A stretch of 64,000 nt of DNA, from the NCBI RefSeq assembly GCF_001074565.1, contig NZ_JUQX01000029.1, positions 1-64,000 of the forward strand. Direction: 5' to 3'. The notes below the pieces were generated by a model. The model saw nothing but the letters and a program-made list of their open reading frames with translations. It was not told where the DNA came from and made no database searches. This stretch comes from Streptococcus pseudopneumoniae (GTDB lineage Bacteria; Bacillota; Bacilli; Lactobacillales; Streptococcaceae). Shown piece by piece: positions 21,040 through 30,764 of the stretch. The translations under genes and the position numbers were made by a program. The stretch's first letter is position 1; each line of letters starts with the position of its first letter.

Positions 21040-21957
21040 ATGTCTAAGAAATTAACATTTCAAGAAATTATTTTGACTTTGCAACAATTTTGGAATGACC
21101 AAGGTTGTATGCTTATGCAGGCTTATGACAATGAAAAAGGTGCGGGGACAATGAGTCCTTACACTTTCCTTCGTGCTATCGGGCCTGAGCCATGGAATGC
21201 GGCTTATGTAGAGCCATCACGTCGTCCTGCTGACGGTCGTTACGGGGAAAACCCTAACCGTCTCTACCAACACCACCAATTCCAAGTGGTCATGAAACCT
21301 TCTCCATCAAATATCCAAGAGCTTTACCTTGAGTCTTTGGAAAAATTGGGCATCAATCCTTTGGAACACGATATTCGTTTTGTTGAGGACAACTGGGAAA
21401 ATCCATCGACTGGATCTGCAGGTCTCGGTTGGGAAGTTTGGCTTGATGGTATGGAAATCACTCAGTTCACTTATTTCCAACAAGTTGGTGGATTGGCAAC
21501 TGGCCCTGTGACTGCGGAAGTTACTTATGGTTTGGAACGCTTGGCTTCTTATATTCAGGAAGTGGATTCTGTCTATGATATCGAGTGGGCTGATGGTGTT
21601 AAATACGGAGAAATCTTCATCCAGCCTGAGTATGAGCATTCAAAATATTCGTTTGAAATTTCTGATCAAGAAATGTTGCTTGAAAACTTTGATAAGTTTG
21701 AAAAGGAAGCTGGTCGTGCACTAGAAGAAGGCTTGGTTCACCCTGCCTATGACTATGTTCTCAAATGTTCACACACATTTAACCTACTTGATGCGCGTGG
21801 TGCTGTATCTGTAACTGAGCGCGCAGGCTATATCGCTCGTATTCGTAACCTGGCCCGTGTCGTAGCTAAAACCTTTGTGGCAGAGCGCAAACGCCTAGGC
21901 TACCCACTTTTAGATGAAGCAACACGAGCTAAACTCTTAGCAGAAGACGCAGAATAG
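21040..21957 (+). CDS. glyQ: Glycyl-tRNA synthetase alpha subunit
   Basis: The 305-residue catalytic subunit of the alpha2beta2 glycyl-tRNA synthetase. Sequence is the highly conserved Gly[18 protein letters not shown] at the start, [16 protein letters not shown], and [24 protein letters not shown] near the C-terminus. The start at 21040 has AAGGAG ten bases upstream; an in-frame extension to 20974 would run through the inserted hairpin and is rejected. Regulated by the glycine T-box upstream. Confidence 0.97.
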   Translation: MSKKLTFQEIILTLQQFWNDQGCMLMQAYDNEKGAGTMSPYTFLRAIGPEPWNAAYVEPSRRPADGRYGENPNRLYQHHQFQVVMKPSPSNIQELYLESLEKLGINPLEHDIRFVEDNWENPSTGSAGLGWEVWLDGMEITQFTYFQQVGGLATGPVTAEVTYGLERLASYIQEVDSVYDIEWADGVKYGEIFIQPEYEHSKYSFEISDQEMLLENFDKFEKEAGRALEEGLVHPAYDYVLKCSHTFNLLDARGAVSVTERAGYIARIRNLARVVAKTFVAERKRLGYPLLDEATRAKLLAEDAE

Positions 21958-22217
21958 TGAGTAATACTGTGCTCTAAGATCGTTAGAGGCAAGTCGAAGA
22001 CTTGCTAGAGGGATATGCACCGCTGTACTGTTATGTGGGGATTTTTGAAACCTTAGGTTCAAAAATCAGTCAGCTAAATCCACTTTGATGAGACTGTTGG
22101 AAATCTTGTTCAATTTTGCATTAGATTTCCATACAGACTCACAAAGTTAGTTAGCGACGTCCCCAGTACCTAAGGTGCATATCAAAAAAAGATTGAAGAA
22201 AATGTAAAGGAAAAAAC
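21958..22217 (+). repeat. Large foldback element between glyQ and glyS
   Basis: About 260 bp with no gene where glyQ and glyS are normally close together. It begins with a perfect hairpin GCAAGTC-GAA-GACTTGC (about 21990). A main foldback follows, closed by GATATGCACC (22013-22022) and GGTGCATATC (near 22170-22182), with GTACTG/CAGTAC inside and a side hairpin TTTTTGAA/TTCAAAAA. Its distal arm pairs GCTAA/TTAGC, CTTTGATGAGACTGT with ACAGACTCACAAAG, and TGGAAATCT with AGATTTCCA. No T run follows. Looks like a MITE-like or RNA element within the operon. Confidence 0.65.
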
Positions 22218-24254
22218 ATGACAAAAAACTTATTAGTAGAACTCGGTCTTGAAGAGTTACCTGCCTACGTAGTAACTCCAAGCGAAAGACAACTAGGTGA
22301 AAAAATGGCAGCCTTCCTCAAGGAAAACCGCCTGTCTTTTGAAGCCATTCAAACCTTCTCCACACCACGCCGTTTGGCTGTTCGTGTGATTGGTCTTGCA
22401 GACAAACAGTCTGATTTGACAGAAGATTTCAAGGGACCAGCAAAGAAAATTGCCTTGGATGGTGATGGAAACTTCACCAAAGCAGCTCAAGGATTTGTCC
22501 GTGGGAAATGCTTGACGGTTGAAGATATTGAATTCCGTGAAATCAAGGGTGAAGAATATGTCTATGTTACCAAGGAAGAAGTGGGTAAACCAGTTGAAGA
22601 TATTGTTCCTGGTGTTGTAGATGTCTTAAAATCCCTAACTTTCCCAGTCAGCATGCACTGGGCTAACAACACCTTTGAATACATCCGTCCTGTTCATACT
22701 TTGACTGTACTTTTGGATGAGCAAGAGTTTGACTTGGACTTCCTTGATATCAAGGGGGCGCGTGTCAGTCGTGGTCATCGTTTCTTGGGACAAGAAACCA
22801 AGATTCAGTCAGCTTTGAGCTACGAAGAAGACCTTCGTGCACAGTTTGTAATCGCGGATCCTCGTGAACGTGAGCAAATGATTATTGACCAAATCAAAGC
22901 AATCGAAGCTGAACATAGTGTACGTATCGAAATTGATGCTGACTTACTGAACGAAGTTTTGAACTTGGTTGAATACCCAACTGCCTTTATGGGAAGTTTT
23001 GATGCCAAATACCTTGAAGTTCCAGAAGAAGTCTTGGTGACATCGATGAAAGAGCACCAACGCTACTTTGTTGTCCGTGATCAAGATGGTAAACTCTTGC
23101 CAAACTTTATTTCTGTTCGTAACGGAAACGCAGAGCATTTGGAAAATGTTATCAAAGGAAATGAAAAAGTCTTGGTAGCCCGCTTGGAAGACGGTGAATT
23201 CTTCTGGCGTGAAGACCAAAAATTGGTTATCTCAGACCTTGTTGAAAAATTGAACCATGTGACCTTCCACGAAAAGATTGGTTCTCTTCGTGAACATATG
23301 ATTCGTACGGGGCAAATTGCCATTCTCTTGGCAGAAAAAGCTGGTTTATCAGTGGATGAAACGGTTGACCTAGCCCGTGCAGCAGCCATTTACAAGTTTG
23401 ACTTGTTGACAGGTATGGTTGGTGAATTTGACGAACTCCAAGGAATTATGGGTGAGAAATATGCTCTTCTTGCTGGGGAAACTCCAGCAGTTGCAGCTGC
23501 TATTCGTGAACACTACATGCCTACATCAGCCGAAGGTGAACTTCCAGAGAGCAAGGTCGGAGCCATTCTAGCCATTGCAGACAAATTGGATACGATTTTG
23601 AGTTTCTTCTCAGTAGGCTTGATTCCATCAGGTTCTAATGACCCTTATGCCCTTCGTCGTGCGACTCAAGGTGTAGTTCGTATCTTGGATGCCTTTGGTT
23701 GGCATATTGCTATGGATGAGTTGATCGATAGCCTTTACAGTTTGAAATTTGACAGCTTGACTTATGCAAATAAAGCAGAAGTCATGGACTTTATCAAGGC
23801 TCGTGTTGATAAGATGATGGGTTCTACTCCAAAAGATATCAAGGAAGCAGTTCTTGCAAGTTCAAACTTTGTCGTGGCGGATATGTTGGAAGTAGCAAGT
23901 GCTCTCGTAGAAGCAAGCAAGAAAGAAGATTTCAAATCGTCTGTCGAATCCCTCTCACGTGCCTTCAACTTGGCGGATAAGGCAGAAGGTTTTGACACGG
24001 TTGATCCTGCCCTCTTTGAGAATGAAGAAGAAAAAGCTTTGGCGGAGGCAGTAGAATCATTAGTTTTATCAGGAACTGCAAGCCAGCAATTAGAACAACT
24101 CTTTGCGCTTAGTCCAGTTATTGATGCTTTCTTTGAAAATACCATGGTAATGGCTGAAGATCAGGCTGTCCGTCAAAATCGTTTGGCAATCTTATCGCAA
24201 CTAACCAAGAAAGCAGCTAAAATCGCTCGTTTTAACCAAATCAATACCAAATAA
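22218..24254 (+). CDS. glyS: Glycyl-tRNA synthetase beta subunit
   Basis: The 678-residue beta subunit that binds tRNA-Gly in the alpha2beta2 enzyme. It starts [19 protein letters not shown] as family members do, contains the HD-like middle domain ([16 protein letters not shown]) and [16 protein letters not shown], and ends in an anticodon-binding-like helical domain. Coupled to glyQ through the T-box operon but separated from it by a structured 260-bp insertion. GGAAAA ribosome site. Confidence 0.97.
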   Translation: MTKNLLVELGLEELPAYVVTPSERQLGEKMAAFLKENRLSFEAIQTFSTPRRLAVRVIGLADKQSDLTEDFKGPAKKIALDGDGNFTKAAQGFVRGKCLTVEDIEFREIKGEEYVYVTKEEVGKPVEDIVPGVVDVLKSLTFPVSMHWANNTFEYIRPVHTLTVLLDEQEFDLDFLDIKGARVSRGHRFLGQETKIQSALSYEEDLRAQFVIADPREREQMIIDQIKAIEAEHSVRIEIDADLLNEVLNLVEYPTAFMGSFDAKYLEVPEEVLVTSMKEHQRYFVVRDQDGKLLPNFISVRNGNAEHLENVIKGNEKVLVARLEDGEFFWREDQKLVISDLVEKLNHVTFHEKIGSLREHMIRTGQIAILLAEKAGLSVDETVDLARAAAIYKFDLLTGMVGEFDELQGIMGEKYALLAGETPAVAAAIREHYMPTSAEGELPESKVGAILAIADKLDTILSFFSVGLIPSGSNDPYALRRATQGVVRILDAFGWHIAMDELIDSLYSLKFDSLTYANKAEVMDFIKARVDKMMGSTPKDIKEAVLASSNFVVADMLEVASALVEASKKEDFKSSVESLSRAFNLADKAEGFDTVDPALFENEEEKALAEAVESLVLSGTASQQLEQLFALSPVIDAFFENTMVMAEDQAVRQNRLAILSQLTKKAAKIARFNQINTK

Positions 24255-24295
24255 AATCTGTTAAACGGATTAAACCTTATCACAAAGGAGAAAAA

Positions 24296-24553
24296 ATGGA
24301 TCCGAAAAAAATCGCTCGTATCAATGAGCTTGCCAAAAAGAAAAAAACAGAAGGTTTAACTTCTGCTGAAAAAGTGGAACAAGCTAAACTTCGTGAGGAG
24401 TATATCGAAGGCTATCGTCGTTCTGTTCGTCACCACATTGAAGGAATCAAAATTGTGGACGAGAAAGGAAATGACGTCACACCAGAAAAACTACGTCAGG
24501 TACAACGTGAAAAAGGTTTACACGGCCGTAGTTCAGATGATCCTAACTCATAA
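24296..24553 (+). CDS. DUF896 (YnzC-like) protein
   Basis: An 85-residue basic cytosolic protein. It has the family's N-terminal helical hairpin ([19 protein letters not shown] then [15 protein letters not shown]) and the conserved [20 protein letters not shown]. Function unknown; the family includes the B. subtilis SOS-induced YneA-operon protein YnzC. AAAGGAG ribosome site; 42 bases after glyS, before two terminator hairpins, so it probably ends the glyQS transcript. Confidence 0.88.
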   Translation: MDPKKIARINELAKKKKTEGLTSAEKVEQAKLREEYIEGYRRSVRHHIEGIKIVDEKGNDVTPEKLRQVQREKGLHGRSSDDPNS

Positions 24554-24557
24554 AATG

Positions 24558-24594
24558 AAAAGGGTTTGTAGATGGTTTACAAGCCCCTTTTCTG
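24558..24594 (+). terminator. Terminator of the glyQS-DUF896 operon
   Basis: AAAAGGG-TTGTA stem pairing with TACAA-CCCCTTTT, followed by TCTGTTG, immediately past the DUF896 stop. Confidence 0.75.
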
Positions 24595-24601
24595 TTGTAA
24601 T

Positions 24602-24631
24602 AAAAAAGGAGCCATTTGGCTCCTTTTTGGT
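24602..24631. terminator. Bidirectional terminator
   Basis: AAAAAAGGAGCC/GGCTCCTTTTT with an ATTT loop serves convergent glyQS-DUF896 and the leftward oxidoreductase gene. Confidence 0.85.
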
Positions 24632-24634
24632 TTC

Positions 24635-25876
24635 TTAGTTGCTTGCGCCTGAAGTAGCGTCAGCGCCTCCATGACCTCCGCCGTCAGGAGTATCAGAAGC
24701 ACCAGAAGTGGCATCAGCGTCTCCATGACCTCCAGCAGAAGGAGCGAATGGCCCACTACCACCTACCAAACGTTGACCAGTTTCTTGTAGGTACCAGTCA
24801 AGCCATGGTTGGAAGTTAAAGACGATTTCATTGATACCAGCGTATGATCCGTCAGGATAGTACATAGCTTGGTAGTTGTGAGTGTTGATAACACCTGCAG
24901 GAGAACCTGGAACGATCGTGCGGACGTATTCTTGGTTTCCGTTGCGAAGTGTTCCGATAACCCACTCTACATTCTTCATGCGTGCTGGTGGAAGAGATCC
25001 ATGAACAGTCGACATACGGCTACCTGATTGAGGCGGTACACGTTTAGCAAACATGGTGTCTGGATCTTGGTGAGCGTTGTTGTAGTAGAGGAATTGGTTG
25101 TTGTCGTCAGCGTATGTCAATTCAAATGGCATAGCTTTCAAGAACATATCGATTTGGTTAACTGTAAGGATACCGTGGTCCAATTTGACATAGGTATCAC
25201 CAGAAACAGCGCCAGTGATTGCTGCAACTTTTTCTACCCATTCTGGATCGTCAGGGTCAACTTCTGTAATGGTTGTAGCAATTGGTCTTCCACAATCCAA
25301 GTCTTCTGGTTCGATTGGTTTTGGTTTTTTCAATTTCGAAACAACTCCTACGTATTTTACAAAGTTATCTAAGCAAGTTTCAAGGAATTTAACAGTGCCT
25401 TCGTTGGTGATATTTCCGTTGTTATCAAAAGCTTCCTTAGCTTTACCAAGAAGGAACTCGTTACCTGGAAGCGTGTAGGCATTAACACCTGGGGCATCAA
25501 GGATTTTACGAAGGTGAACTTGGGCACGTGATGTTCCTTGGTCATAGTATGATGCACCCACAATCATAACAGGCTTGTTTTCAAATGGATGAACTTCGTA
25601 TGAAAGCCATTCAAGTACAGATTTGAGAGAAGCTGAGATAGTGTGATTGTGCTCAGGAGTGGCGATAATGACACCATCAGCACGTGTAATCTTGTTATAC
25701 AAGAATCGCAATTGGAAACTTTCATCCCATTTTTCGTCTTGGTTAAACATTGGAACTTCGTCGATTTCAAGAACTTCTAATTCAAATTTGAATTTGAAAT
25801 TGCGACGGATAAATTCCAAGAGTTTGCGGTTATATGATTGATCGTAGTTTGATCCAACAAGTCCAACAAATTTCAT
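24635..25876 (-). CDS. NADPH-dependent FMN reductase-like protein with PAS-like domain and C-terminal flavinylation motifs
   Basis: A 413-residue cytosolic oxidoreductase. Residues 1 to about 180 form a flavodoxin-like NAD(P)H-dependent FMN reductase domain (GLVGSNYDQSYNRKLLEFI, IIATPEHNHTISASLKSVLEWLSY, MIVGASYYDQGTSRAQ). Residues about 215-375 look like the PAS-like domain of DUF438 proteins. The tail is Gly/Asp/Ala-rich with two copies of ADATSGAS: D388-S394 and D406-S412, each fitting the ApbE target D-x-x-[ST]-G-A-[ST]. With apbE two genes upstream, covalent FMN attachment at Ser394 and Ser412 is predicted. There is no signal peptide, so this would be cytosolic. It is the last gene of the leftward apbE-flavoprotein unit. 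Confidence 0.85.
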   Translation of the reverse strand: MKFVGLVGSNYDQSYNRKLLEFIRRNFKFKFELEVLEIDEVPMFNQDEKWDESFQLRFLYNKITRADGVIIATPEHNHTISASLKSVLEWLSYEVHPFENKPVMIVGASYYDQGTSRAQVHLRKILDAPGVNAYTLPGNEFLLGKAKEAFDNNGNITNEGTVKFLETCLDNFVKYVGVVSKLKKPKPIEPEDLDCGRPIATTITEVDPDDPEWVEKVAAITGAVSGDTYVKLDHGILTVNQIDMFLKAMPFELTYADDNNQFLYYNNAHQDPDTMFAKRVPPQSGSRMSTVHGSLPPARMKNVEWVIGTLRNGNQEYVRTIVPGSPAGVINTHNYQAMYYPDGSYAGINEIVFNFQPWLDWYLQETGQRLVGGSGPFAPSAGGHGDADATSGASDTPDGGGHGGADATSGASN

Positions 25877-25893
25877 TCTTTCGGTCTCCTATC

Positions 25894-26499
25894 TTACAAA
25901 TTTTCCCAGTCGAATTCTTCAGCATCTTTGCGAAGCAATTCTTTTGCATTGCGCAATTTCTCAGTAATCTTCACAAAGATACGGAAGTCATCAAAGATGG
26001 CATCCAATTTCTTGATAACATCAAGGTCAACCAAGTCACCACTTGGGTTAAATGATTGAAGAGAGTGAGAAAGCAAGAATTCATCTGGTAGAACATTTGC
26101 CTTAATTTCAGGAGCGTTCAAGATTTGACGAAGTTGCAATTGAGCACGAGATGAACCAAGAGTACCGTAAGAAGCACCAGTGATCATGATTGGTTTGTTC
26201 AAAAGTGGGTAGATACCGTAAGATAGCCAAGCAAGAGCGCTCATCAAAACTGCAGGGATAGAGTGATCGTACTCAGGGGTACCGATGATGACGCCATCAG
26301 ATGCTTCAATTTTAGCTGCAATTTCAAGAATGTCAGCAGGAAGTTGCTTATCTGCTGGTTTGTTGAAAACAGGAATGTCCTTGATTTCAACAAGTTCAAT
26401 CTCAGCCTTGTCGGCGAAGTGTTTTTGCATGTATTGGAGCAATTGGCGGTTTGTAGAACGTTTAGAGTTCGTTCCAACAATGGCAATAAGTTTTAGCAT
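25894..26499 (-). CDS. NADPH-dependent FMN reductase family protein
   Basis: A 201-residue flavodoxin-fold reductase homologous to the first domain of the downstream 413-residue protein: IVGTNSKRSTNRQLLQYMQ, IIGTPEYDHSIPAVLMSALAWLSYG and ITGASYGTLGSSRAQLQLRQIL. It lacks the PAS-like domain and the flavinylation tail. The two genes are 17 bp apart and probably form a heteromeric or sequential electron-transfer pair. Upstream lies apbE with a short gap, all reading leftwards. Confidence 0.88.
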   Translation of the reverse strand: MLKLIAIVGTNSKRSTNRQLLQYMQKHFADKAEIELVEIKDIPVFNKPADKQLPADILEIAAKIEASDGVIIGTPEYDHSIPAVLMSALAWLSYGIYPLLNKPIMITGASYGTLGSSRAQLQLRQILNAPEIKANVLPDEFLLSHSLQSFNPSGDLVDLDVIKKLDAIFDDFRIFVKITEKLRNAKELLRKDAEEFDWENL

Positions 26500-26532
26500 G
26501 AGATTTCCTTTCTCTTTTTACATAATACAAAT

Positions 26533-27447
26533 TTAAAGACCTGAAGAACATGTAAGGTTCCCCTCTTTGTCGATGAGGATGGCTTCGATACCATCTAAAC
26601 TTTCGACTTGCCAGAGGATAGAAGCGCTACGTTCTCCGAAAAGGCGGGTTGTCCAAATCTCACCATCAACGGATTTATCTGAGATAATCGTTAGGCTAGC
26701 GAGGTCTGTTTCGACAGGGAATCCTGTCTCGCTATCAAAAATATGGTGATAGTCTTTTCCGTCTATTGTCAGGTGGCGTTCATAGATACCAGAAGTGACG
26801 ACGGATTTATTAGAAACAGGAATGGTTAGGAGATGATTGCCACGAGGATTTCGCGGATCTTGAATACCGATTTGCCAGTCTTTCCCTTCTTTGGCTTGAT
26901 TTTTCCCGATGGTGAGGATATTTCCTCCGAGATTGATCAAGGCAGAAGTGACTCCGTGTACTTTTAAATACTGAGCAACCTTATCTGCACTATAGCCTTT
27001 AGCTAAGCAACCTAAATCAAGCTTCATTCCCTTTTTCTCTAAAAATACAGTAGAGCTAGCGGGATCTAACTTGATAAAATGCGGGTCAACTAGAGGCAAG
27101 ACAGCTTCGATTTCGTTTAGCTCTGGGAGTCGAGCATCTGAAAAACCGATTCGCCAGGTTTGAATCAAGGGGCCAATGCTGATGTTTAGATGGCTAGATG
27201 GAGCTAGACTATGTTCTAACCCAAGAGCAATCAGTTCAAATAAGTCAGGATGGACCTTGACCGGAGCAATTCCAGCCTGGTGATTGATCTCCATCAATTC
27301 GGATTCTTGACTGTTGGCGTTGAAGCGGTACTCGAGCTCTCTGAGTAAATCAAAGGCTCCTTGAAGCAGGCAATCTGCCTGTTCATCTACTAATGAAATA
27401 GTGATAGTTGTTCCCATTAGTCGTTCAGAACGTGAACGAAGAGGCAA
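26533..27447 (-). CDS. apbE: FAD:protein FMN transferase ApbE (cytosolic form)
   Basis: Transfers FMN from FAD to Ser/Thr of target proteins. The 304-residue protein has ApbE motifs: RLMGTTITISL at the N-terminus, LDLGCLAKGYSADKVAQYL, SALINLGGNI and SVVTSGIYERH, with the metal/flavin Asp in FDSETGFPV. There is no signal peptide or lipobox, unlike exported ApbEs, so it works in the cytosol. The start is TTG at 27447, preceded by AAAGGAG eight bases upstream; the next ATG (residue 11) lies inside the conserved N-terminal motif. The likely substrate is the 413-residue oxidoreductase encoded downstream. Confidence 0.9.
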   Translation of the reverse strand: MPLRSRSERLMGTTITISLVDEQADCLLQGAFDLLRELEYRFNANSQESELMEINHQAGIAPVKVHPDLFELIALGLEHSLAPSSHLNISIGPLIQTWRIGFSDARLPELNEIEAVLPLVDPHFIKLDPASSTVFLEKKGMKLDLGCLAKGYSADKVAQYLKVHGVTSALINLGGNILTIGKNQAKEGKDWQIGIQDPRNPRGNHLLTIPVSNKSVVTSGIYERHLTIDGKDYHHIFDSETGFPVETDLASLTIISDKSVDGEIWTTRLFGERSASILWQVESLDGIEAILIDKEGNLTCSSGL

Positions 27448-27687
27448 GCTACCAACTCCTTTCTTCTTCAGAGGAAATATTCAAGTTAGGTTAAATTTAC
27501 GATAATTGAACCCCTTACATTTTATTCCCATGTTTCTAGCATAACATAAAGTCAGCGTTTTCACAAATAAATTTTAACAAAAAGTCAAGAAATATGCTCA
27601 AAAAATATAAAAAAAGATAGAAACTCAAAAAAAATAATATAATAAAACTTAAAATTGCTTAAAATAAGAGAATTCTGAGCAAATGTC

Positions 27688-27716
27688 TTGTAAACGCTAA
27701 CAGTAAATGTTATACT
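27688..27716 (+). promoter_or_regulatory. nox promoter overlapped by a CcpA cre site
   Basis: -35 TTGTAA (27688-27693), 17-bp spacer ending TGT, -10 TATACT (27711-27716). TGTAAACGCTAACA at 27689-27702 matches the cre consensus TGWAANCGNTNWCA exactly and covers the -35, predicting repression by CcpA. The remainder of 27448-27687 is very A-rich with no gene. Confidence 0.8.
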
Positions 27717-27754
27717 AGAAAAGTAAATAAAAAATTAAAGGTAGGAATTTTTCT

Positions 27755-29134
27755 ATGAGTAAAATCGTTGTAGTTGGTGCTAACCACGCTGGTACAGCTT
27801 GTATTAATACGATGTTGGATAACTTTGGTCATGAGAACGAAATCGTAGTATTTGACCAAAACTCAAATATTTCATTCCTTGGTTGTGGAATGGCGCTTTG
27901 GATCGGGGAACAAATTGATGGCCCAGAAGGTCTCTTCTACTCTGATAAAGAAAAATTGGAAGCAAAAGGTGCTAAAATTTACATGAACTCACCAGTTCTT
28001 TCAATTGACTACGATAACAAAGTTGTGACAGCAGAAGTTGAAGGTAAAGAACACAAAGAGTCTTATGACAAATTGATCTTTGCAACTGGTTCAACTCCAA
28101 TCTTGCCTCCAATCGAAGGTGTTGAAATCGTTAAGGGCAACCGCGAATTCAAAGCAACACTTGAAAATGTTCAATTTGTTAAGTTGTACCAAAACGCAGA
28201 AGAAGTTATCGAAAAACTTGCTGACAAGAGCAAACACCTTGAGCGCATCGCAGTTGTTGGTGGTGGTTATATCGGTGTTGAACTTGCTGAAGCTTTCGAA
28301 CGTCTTGGAAAAGAAGTTGTTCTTGTTGATATCGTAGACACTGTTTTGAACGGCTACTACGACAAAGACTTTACTCAAATGATGGCGAAGAACTTGGAAG
28401 ACAACAACATTCGCTTGGCACTTGGTCAAACAGTAAAAGCTATCCAAGGTGATGGTAAAGTTGAACGCTTGGTAACAGACAAAGAAACATTTGATGTGGA
28501 CATGGTTGTTCTTGCAGTTGGTTTCCGTCCAAATACAGCTCTTGCTGATGGTAAGATTGAACTCTTCCGCAACGGTGCCTTCCTAGTAGACAAGAAACAA
28601 GAAACATCAATTCCAGGTGTTTATGCAGTAGGTGACTGTGCGACTGTTTATGACAACGCTCGTAAAGACACTAGCTACATCGCGCTTGCTTCAAACGCTG
28701 TTCGTACTGGTATCGTTGGTGCTTACAACGCTTGTGGACACGAACTTGAAGGAATCGGTGTACAAGGATCAAACGGTATCTCAATCTATGGTCTTCACAT
28801 GGTTTCAACTGGTTTGACTCTTGAAAAAGCCAAAGCTGCTGGTTTCAACGCAACTGAAACAGGCTTTAACGATCTTCAAAAACCAGAATTTATGAAGCAT
28901 GACAACCATGAAGTTGCCATCAAGATTGTTTTTGACAAAGACAGCCGCGAAATTCTTGGCGCTCAAATGGTATCACGTGATTCTGCTATCAGCATGGGAA
29001 TTCATATGTTCTCACTTGCTATCCAAGAGCATGTGACAATTGACAAGTTGGCTTTGACAGATCTATTCTTCTTGCCACACTTTAACAAACCTTACAACTA
29101 CATCACAATGGCTGCTCTTACAGCTGAAAAATAA
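27755..29134 (+). CDS. nox: Water-forming NADH oxidase
   Basis: A 459-residue FAD-dependent enzyme that reduces O2 to water with NADH, regenerating NAD+ and protecting from oxygen. Dinucleotide folds: [11 protein letters not shown] at the N-terminus and [16 protein letters not shown] in the middle; the redox-active peroxidatic Cys is in [11 protein letters not shown] (Cys44 region). C-terminal dimerisation domain with [10 protein letters not shown]. Promoter overlapped by a cre site, so carbon-catabolite control is likely. It stands divergent from the apbE flavin cluster. Confidence 0.96.
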   Translation: MSKIVVVGANHAGTACINTMLDNFGHENEIVVFDQNSNISFLGCGMALWIGEQIDGPEGLFYSDKEKLEAKGAKIYMNSPVLSIDYDNKVVTAEVEGKEHKESYDKLIFATGSTPILPPIEGVEIVKGNREFKATLENVQFVKLYQNAEEVIEKLADKSKHLERIAVVGGGYIGVELAEAFERLGKEVVLVDIVDTVLNGYYDKDFTQMMAKNLEDNNIRLALGQTVKAIQGDGKVERLVTDKETFDVDMVVLAVGFRPNTALADGKIELFRNGAFLVDKKQETSIPGVYAVGDCATVYDNARKDTSYIALASNAVRTGIVGAYNACGHELEGIGVQGSNGISIYGLHMVSTGLTLEKAKAAGFNATETGFNDLQKPEFMKHDNHEVAIKIVFDKDSREILGAQMVSRDSAISMGIHMFSLAIQEHVTIDKLALTDLFFLPHFNKPYNYITMAALTAEK

Positions 29135-29143
29135 AAATTGATG

Positions 29144-29180
29144 AACTATCTGGCCTTAACTGAAGGTCAGATAGTTTTTT
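29144..29180 (+). terminator. nox terminator
   Basis: AACTATCTGgCCTT pairs with AAGGTCAGATAGTT, followed by TTTTTT. Confidence 0.9.
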
Positions 29181-29284
29181 ATACTTCTGTACCCAGACAG
29201 TTTTTGTTTTTCTATCTTGTACTTCATTCTAATCTGACATAAAATAAAATGGTAGCTACCAATACAAATGATGAGGATAAAGAA

Positions 29285-30160
29285 ATGACTGAAAATCGTT
29301 ATGAACTAAATAAAAACTTGGCACAGATGCTCAAGGGCGGTGTTATCATGGACGTTCAGAACCCTGAACAGGCTCGTATCGCAGAGGCTGCTGGTGCGGC
29401 AGCTGTTATGGCCTTGGAGCGGATTCCAGCTGATATTCGTGCAGCTGGTGGGGTTTCCCGTATGAGTGATCCAAAGATGATTAAGGAAATCCAAGAAGCG
29501 GTGAGCATTCCAGTTATGGCCAAGGTTAGAATTGGACATTTTGTAGAAGCTCAGATTTTAGAGGCTATTGAGATCGACTATATCGATGAGAGTGAAGTGC
29601 TGTCTCCAGCTGACGACCGTTTCCATGTGGATAAGAAGGAATTCCAAGTTCCTTTTGTCTGTGGGGCTAAGGACTTAGGAGAAGCCTTACGTCGTATCGC
29701 TGAAGGAGCATCCATGATTCGTACCAAAGGAGAACCGGGTACAGGAGACATTGTTCAAGCCGTTCGTCATATGCGCATGATGAATCAGGAAATTCGCCGT
29801 ATTCAAAACCTACGTGAGGATGAGCTCTATGTTGCTGCCAAGGACTTGCAAGTCCCTGTTGAATTGGTTCAGTATGTCCATGAACATGGAAAATTGCCAG
29901 TTGTAAACTTTGCAGCTGGAGGCGTTGCAACGCCAGCAGATGCGGCCTTGATGATGCAACTGGGGGCAGAAGGTGTATTTGTCGGTTCAGGTATTTTCAA
30001 GTCAGGCGACCCTGTTAAACGAGCAAGTGCCATTGTCAAAGCCGTAACCAACTATCAAAATCCTCAAATTCTGGCACAAATTTCAGAAGATCTTGGGGAA
30101 GCCATGGTTGGTATCAATGAGAATGAAATCCAAATTCTTATGGCAGAGCGAGGAAAATAG
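29285..30160 (+). CDS. pdxS: Pyridoxal 5'-phosphate synthase lyase subunit PdxS
   Basis: Forms PLP from ribose 5-phosphate, glyceraldehyde 3-phosphate and ammonia supplied by PdxT. With the start at 29285 ([11 protein letters not shown]) it has 291 residues; an in-frame ATG at 29249 has no ribosome site, while GAGGATAAAG precedes 29285. Conserved elements are the Schiff-base Lys in [27 protein letters not shown] and [14 protein letters not shown]. It abuts pdxT (stop followed directly by ATG). Confidence 0.96.
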   Translation: MTENRYELNKNLAQMLKGGVIMDVQNPEQARIAEAAGAAAVMALERIPADIRAAGGVSRMSDPKMIKEIQEAVSIPVMAKVRIGHFVEAQILEAIEIDYIDESEVLSPADDRFHVDKKEFQVPFVCGAKDLGEALRRIAEGASMIRTKGEPGTGDIVQAVRHMRMMNQEIRRIQNLREDELYVAAKDLQVPVELVQYVHEHGKLPVVNFAAGGVATPADAALMMQLGAEGVFVGSGIFKSGDPVKRASAIVKAVTNYQNPQILAQISEDLGEAMVGINENEIQILMAERGK

Positions 30161-30742
30161 ATGAAAATCGGAATATTAGCCTTGCAAGGCGCCTTTGCAG
30201 AACATGCAAAAGTGATAGAAAAGTTAGGTGTTGTTAGTGTCGAAATCAGAAATTTAGAGGATTTTCAACAATATCAGAGTGACTTGTCAGGTTTGATTTT
30301 GCCAGGAGGCGAGTCTACGACTATGGGCAAACTCTTGCGTGACCAACAGATGTTGATTCCCATCCGAGAAGCTATTTTATCTGGCCTTCCAGTTTTTGGT
30401 ACTTGCGCGGGCTTGATTTTGCTAGCTAAGGAAATTACTTCTCAGGAAGAAAGTCATCTAGCGACTATGGACATAGTAGTAGAGCGCAATGCCTATGGGC
30501 GCCAACTAGGAAGTTTCTATACAGAGGCAGAATGTAAGGGAGTTGGTCAGATTCCCATGACCTTTATCCGTGGACCAATTATCAGCAGTGTTGGAGAGGG
30601 TGTAGAAATTCTAGCAACAGTAGACGATCAAATCGTTGCAACTCAAGAAAAAAATATGCTGGTAACCTCTTTTCATCCAGAATTGACAGATGATGTTGGC
30701 TTGCACCAGTATTTTATCAATATGTGTAAAGAAAAAAGTTGA
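30161..30742 (+). CDS. pdxT: Pyridoxal 5'-phosphate synthase glutaminase subunit PdxT
   Basis: The 193-residue glutaminase that supplies ammonia to PdxS. The catalytic triad is visible: Cys in [10 protein letters not shown] (about residue 79), His and Glu in SFHPELTDD; the substrate loop is [10 protein letters not shown]. It begins at the base after the pdxS stop codon. Confidence 0.96.
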   Translation: MKIGILALQGAFAEHAKVIEKLGVVSVEIRNLEDFQQYQSDLSGLILPGGESTTMGKLLRDQQMLIPIREAILSGLPVFGTCAGLILLAKEITSQEESHLATMDIVVERNAYGRQLGSFYTEAECKGVGQIPMTFIRGPIISSVGEGVEILATVDDQIVATQEKNMLVTSFHPELTDDVGLHQYFINMCKEKS

Positions 30743-30764
30743 GAAAATGATTCTCAACTTTTTT
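30732..30764. terminator. Bidirectional terminator between pdxT and trhA-like gene
   Basis: AAAAAAGTTGAGAA/TTCTCAACTTTTTT overlapping the pdxT stop codon; serves both convergent units. Confidence 0.88.
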
